From assembly GCA_017642485.1 (NCBI GenBank), contig JAGCPC010000124.1, positions 1 through 43,057 on the forward strand: a stretch of 43,057 bases of DNA, in the 5' to 3' direction. Position numbers and translations under genes: made by a program. Origin of the DNA: Prevotella sp. Its GTDB lineage: Bacteria; Bacteroidota; Bacteroidia; Bacteroidales; Bacteroidaceae. The stretch's first letter is position 1. Each line of letters starts with the position of its first letter. This document shows positions 40,174-43,057 of the stretch, one piece after another. The notes under the pieces were generated by a model. It ran no database searches and was not told the DNA's origin. It saw only the letters and a list, made by a program, of their open reading frames with translations.

Positions 40174-41266
40174 GCTTCAGTACTTCATCGGCTATGATGT
40201 CGGCAGAATCAGGAAGGGCGAGTTTCAGCACCTCATGCTCCAAGGATGATATAGCCTCAGCATTGGACACCAACGCTATCGCTTCCTCTACGAGGGTGCG
40301 CTCAGCCTGATTGTCAGGCACATACACGGCAGCATCCTTGTCGGACAGCGCACGTGCATTTTTGCTCTGATGGTCCTCTGCCACATTAGGTGATGGCACC
40401 AGTATCGATGCCTTGCCAAGCAGACACAGTTCGCTGATGCTCGATGCCCCTGCCCTGCTTATGACGATGTCGGCAGCCTTGTATGCCGTAGCCATATCAG
40501 AGATGAAGGCCTGTGGCTTTACGAGTTTGGCACCCGCCTCCTTAGCCTTGCGCTCACACTCCTCGGCATAGTATTTTCCTGTTTGCCATATCACCTGAAT
40601 GCCCGCATCCTCAAAGCGCTGTATGCCGGCTGCTATGGCATTGTTGATAGTGCGTGCTCCCAGCGAACCCCCGATGACGAGTATCGTAGGCAGTGACTTG
40701 TCAAGTCCCAGTGCCTCGCGTGCCTCGTTCTTTGTCATATCGTTGGCGAGGAGTGACTGTCTTACGGGGTTGCCCGTCTTTATGATGCGGTCAGCAGGGA
40801 AGAAACGTTCCATGCCGTCGTATGCCACGCATATCTTGGCAGCCTTCTTGGCGAGGGAACGGTTGGTGACACCTGCATAAGAGTTTTGTTCCTGTATGAG
40901 ACATGGTATGCCCATCGCCGCTGCTGCATTGAGCGTAGGGGCAGAGGCATATCCACCCACTCCTACTGCCACCTGAGGACGGAAACTACGTATGATATTC
41001 TTTACCATCCTGCGGCTTCGGAAGAAATCTATCATCACACCGATATTTCGGGGACTCCACAGCGGACGTATCAATCCGCGCACTGGCAGGCCCTTGATAT
41101 CGTAACCAGCCTCTGGCACACGTGTCATCTCCATACGTCCCTCGGCTCCTACGAATAGTATATGTGCATCAGGACACTTCTCCTTTATGGCATTTGCGAT
41201 ACTTACTGCAGGGAAGATATGACCTCCCGTGCCACCGCCACTGATTATGATTCTCGGTTCGCTCAT
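40160..41266 (-). CDS. murG: undecaprenyldiphospho-muramoylpentapeptide GlcNAc transferase
   Basis: MurG adds GlcNAc to lipid I, forming lipid II at the inner face of the cytoplasmic membrane. The 368-aa GT28 enzyme has the glycine-rich acceptor loop IISGGGTGGHIFPAVSIA at the N-terminus and IPCLIQEQNSYAGVTNR. The C-terminal donor loops are ILVIGGSLGARTINNAI and ISRAGASSISELCLLGKASILVPSP. It sits between ftsW and murC. Its C-terminus (LKLIRN) ends inside a CTAATTA heptamer tract, so the last residues are probably not conserved. Confidence 0.98.
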   Translation of the reverse strand: MSEPRIIISGGGTGGHIFPAVSIANAIKEKCPDAHILFVGAEGRMEMTRVPEAGYDIKGLPVRGLIRPLWSPRNIGVMIDFFRSRRMVKNIIRSFRPQVAVGVGGYASAPTLNAAAAMGIPCLIQEQNSYAGVTNRSLAKKAAKICVAYDGMERFFPADRIIKTGNPVRQSLLANDMTKNEAREALGLDKSLPTILVIGGSLGARTINNAIAAGIQRFEDAGIQVIWQTGKYYAEECERKAKEAGAKLVKPQAFISDMATAYKAADIVISRAGASSISELCLLGKASILVPSPNVAEDHQSKNARALSDKDAAVYVPDNQAERTLVEEAIALVSNAEAISSLEHEVLKLALPDSADIIADEVLKLIRN

Positions 41267-41267
41267 G

Positions 41268-41295
41268 TTAATTAGGAATTAGAAATGAGAAATTA
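41268..41295. repeat. 7-nt tandem tract (TTAATTA/GGAATTA/GAAATGA/GAAATTA)
   Basis: Four heptamers in register in the ftsW-murG gap, including the ftsW stop codon. Confidence 0.82.
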
Positions 41296-42588
41296 AGCTG
41301 TCGCACGTTTCTTGGCTGTGCGGCTGATACTCAATATCATACCTATATATATACAGTTGATGATAGAGGAAGTACCACCCTTACTGATGAGTGGCAATGG
41401 CTGACCCGTGACGGGGGCAAGTCCTGTCGCCACCATCATATTGAACATCGCCTGCACGACGATGAGCAGTGCGAGTCCCATGGCGAGGTACGCAGGGAAG
41501 GTATTCTGGCAACGACGTGCTATGTAACCCGTACGGAAGAGCAGAGAGATATACAGCAATGCCACGAAGGCAGCGCCAAACCATCCCAGTTCCTCAAAGA
41601 TGATAGCATATATGAAGTCAGAGAATGCCAGTGGCAGGAAGTCACGCTGTACGGAGTTGCCTGGTCCCACACCAGTAAAGTGGCTGGAGGCGATGGCGAT
41701 GTTGGCATGTCCCACCTGACCGTTCTTGTCGAGGTCATACTTCTGAGGAGGCACCTCTTCCTTGTTCATGAAGTTGTCTATACGTTGCTTCCACAGGTCA
41801 AGGCGGTGCAGTAGGCCTCCACGCTTAACGGGTTTCACATCTGCATCGGCAGTGACAGGTTGTATCTCGTCGGTAGTCTGTCTGCCATCCACCACCTCGG
41901 TAGTGGGTTTGGCATCCTGCGGCTGTTGCTGTGCCAGTTCGGAGGACGACTTGCCCACAGCCCATATAAGCATCACCGCTACTACCGCAAGTATGGCGAT
42001 GGTTGAACAGAGGTATCCCAACTGCTTCAGTGGCACTCTGCCGATAATCATCATGAGAAACGTCACAAAACCCATCAATGCAGCAGTAGAGAAGTTCTCA
42101 GGCAAGACGAGCAGTATCAGCGCGCCTGCCGTACAGAGGACAAACTTGAACGCCTTGGGGTGGGCACCCGACGGTGTCTGCAACTGACTGAGTATATGTG
42201 CCGTAGCAAGTACCATGGTACCCTTGGCAATCTCAGATGGCTGCAAGGGTATAATACCAAAAAGCTTTATCCAACGGGCGGCATCGTTTTCCTTGGAACC
42301 GAAAAACAATACCAATATGAGCAACAACAGAGAGAATGGCACCATGATAGGTGTCATGACCTTGAAATAACGGCACGGCACATTGAGCACACACACCATG
42401 GCAAGAAATCCTATGCCAAGAAGTATAGTGTGATATAATGCCGCCCACCAGTAGTTGCCTGACTTATAGCCAAGAAAGGATGATGATGAATATACCTCCA
42501 GGACGCTGATGACACACAGCAGGAAGAATATTATCCAGATGATACGGTCACCCTTAAAGAGATTCTGTAGTTGCTTAAAACGACCCAC
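41293..42588 (-). CDS. ftsW: SEDS-family peptidoglycan polymerase FtsW
   Basis: A polytopic membrane protein that polymerises lipid II at the septum with a class B PBP. The 431-aa protein has about ten helices, the motif region PSEIAKGTMVLATAHILSQ, and the C-terminal TGLAPVTGQPLPLISKGGTS. Residues about 210-280 form a long hydrophilic loop (SSSELAQQQPQDAKPTTEVV, ending IDNFMNKEEVPPQ) between the middle helices, followed by ANIAIASSHFTGVGPGNSVQ, the conserved extracytoplasmic loop. The dcw position distinguishes it from RodA. Confidence 0.96.
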   Translation of the reverse strand: MGRFKQLQNLFKGDRIIWIIFFLLCVISVLEVYSSSSFLGYKSGNYWWAALYHTILLGIGFLAMVCVLNVPCRYFKVMTPIMVPFSLLLLILVLFFGSKENDAARWIKLFGIIPLQPSEIAKGTMVLATAHILSQLQTPSGAHPKAFKFVLCTAGALILLVLPENFSTAALMGFVTFLMMIIGRVPLKQLGYLCSTIAILAVVAVMLIWAVGKSSSELAQQQPQDAKPTTEVVDGRQTTDEIQPVTADADVKPVKRGGLLHRLDLWKQRIDNFMNKEEVPPQKYDLDKNGQVGHANIAIASSHFTGVGPGNSVQRDFLPLAFSDFIYAIIFEELGWFGAAFVALLYISLLFRTGYIARRCQNTFPAYLAMGLALLIVVQAMFNMMVATGLAPVTGQPLPLISKGGTSSIINCIYIGMILSISRTAKKRATA

Positions 42589-42600
42589 GCTTTGTTAACT

Positions 42601-42668
42601 GAAAATTGAGAATTGAAAAATGAAAATTAACTCTCGAACTTTAAAACTTTCGAACTTTTAAACTCTAA
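42601..42668. repeat. 7-nt tandem tract (GAAAATT, then GAACTTT-like units)
   Basis: GAAAATT, GAGAATT, GAAAAAT, GAAAATT in register, then less regular AACTTT-type units (7-9 nt) up to the murD stop codon. Confidence 0.75.
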
Positions 42669-43057
42669 GAATTATGGACAAGTTCCTTGAACTGCTCGCC
42701 ACGATCCTCCATATTCTTAAAGAGGTCAAAGGATGCGCAACAAGGTGAGAGCAGGACCACGTCACCCTTTTGTGCCATACCGCGACATGCCTCCACACAC
42801 TCCTTCATAGAATGGGTGTCAGCGACGGGAAGTCCGAGGTCGTCAAAAGAGGCATGGAGCTTAGCATTGTCCACTCCCATATATACCAGTCCACGGCACT
42901 TCTCCTTTACCAAGGCCTTGATATCATTATAGTCGTTACCCTTGTCCTTACCGCCGACGATGAGTACCGTAGGACGGCTCATGGCTTCGAGTGCTACGCG
43001 GCAGGCATCGACATTGGTGGCTTTGGAGTCATTGATCCACAGTATGCCATCCTTTTC
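42665..43057 (-). CDS. murD: UDP-N-acetylmuramoyl-L-alanine--D-glutamate ligase, C-terminal part
   Basis: MurD adds D-glutamate to UDP-MurNAc-L-alanine. Only the last 130 codons are in the window; the gene continues past the right edge. The visible part opens with the MurD signature NDSKATN and continues with LEAMSRPTVLIVGGKDKGNDY and GDVVLLSPCCASFDLFKNMEDRGEQF, the C-terminal ligase domain. It precedes ftsW in the dcw order. The stop lies at the edge of a heptamer-like tract. Confidence 0.96.
   Translation of the reverse strand, partial: EKDGILWINDSKATNVDACRVALEAMSRPTVLIVGGKDKGNDYNDIKALVKEKCRGLVYMGVDNAKLHASFDDLGLPVADTHSMKECVEACRGMAQKGDVVLLSPCCASFDLFKNMEDRGEQFKELVHNS

Overview
The window looks like a chromosome segment of a Bacteroidota organism, most likely a Prevotella-like member of Prevotellaceae. 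Four things point that way. Most promoters I can see have the Bacteroidota form (TTTG, 19-21 nt, TANNTTTG). Ribosome binding sites of the Shine-Dalgarno type are nearly absent. Several families are Bacteroidota-specific or nearly so (DUF3098, DUF4292, DUF4861, DUF4468). The dcw cluster has the order murD-ftsW-murG-murC-ftsQ-ftsA-ftsZ. The assignment rests on these features and not on a database search.

Layout. 1-0.8 kb: 5' part of a DUF4861 gene linked to pectin use. 0.84-5.3 kb (minus): operon ftsX-DUF3098-uppP-truB-queA-folK (envelope, tRNA modification, folate). 5.4-8.2 kb (minus): large secreted pectinesterase. 8.48 kb: tRNA-Phe. 8.6-12.25 kb (minus): lpxH-like, sufT-like, radC, a family 2 glycosyltransferase and efp. 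12.5-18.5 kb (plus): rpmH, an AraC-type regulator, dut, a TPR protein, a DUF4292 protein and an EnvC-like amidase activator. 18.56-22.2 kb (minus): CYTH protein, a 51-aa membrane peptide, prfB and a long-chain acyl-CoA ligase. 22.36-23.6 kb (plus): M20 peptidase carrying repeat insertions. 23.6-25.1 kb (minus): LolA-like and DUF4468-like secreted proteins with near-identical promoters.

25.3-32.6 kb is an accessory region. It holds two runs of overlapping genes of unknown function (several membrane-anchored, one a TerB plus thioredoxin-like fusion), a visibly AT-rich stretch (28.6-30.7 kb) and a C-terminally shortened EcoRI-type adenine methyltransferase. That methyltransferase is preceded by a strongly structured, promoter-led leader or ncRNA. 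32.6-43.06 kb (minus): a helix-hairpin-helix protein, a dGTPase and the dcw cluster, with murD cut by the window edge.

The most unusual property is the repeat content. At about 20 loci there are tandem tracts with a strict 7-nt period; the unit sequence differs from locus to locus. Most sit at gene junctions and overlap stop codons. Three are inside open housekeeping genes (M20 peptidase, dGTPase, HhH protein), where they encode heptapeptide repeats. The M20 gene also holds an array of different short palindromes separated by a constant TACGATAC. Two intergenic arrays of three near-palindromic units with a 22-23 bp period are also present. These repeat families and the structured RNA ahead of the methyltransferase are the best candidates for something undescribed.
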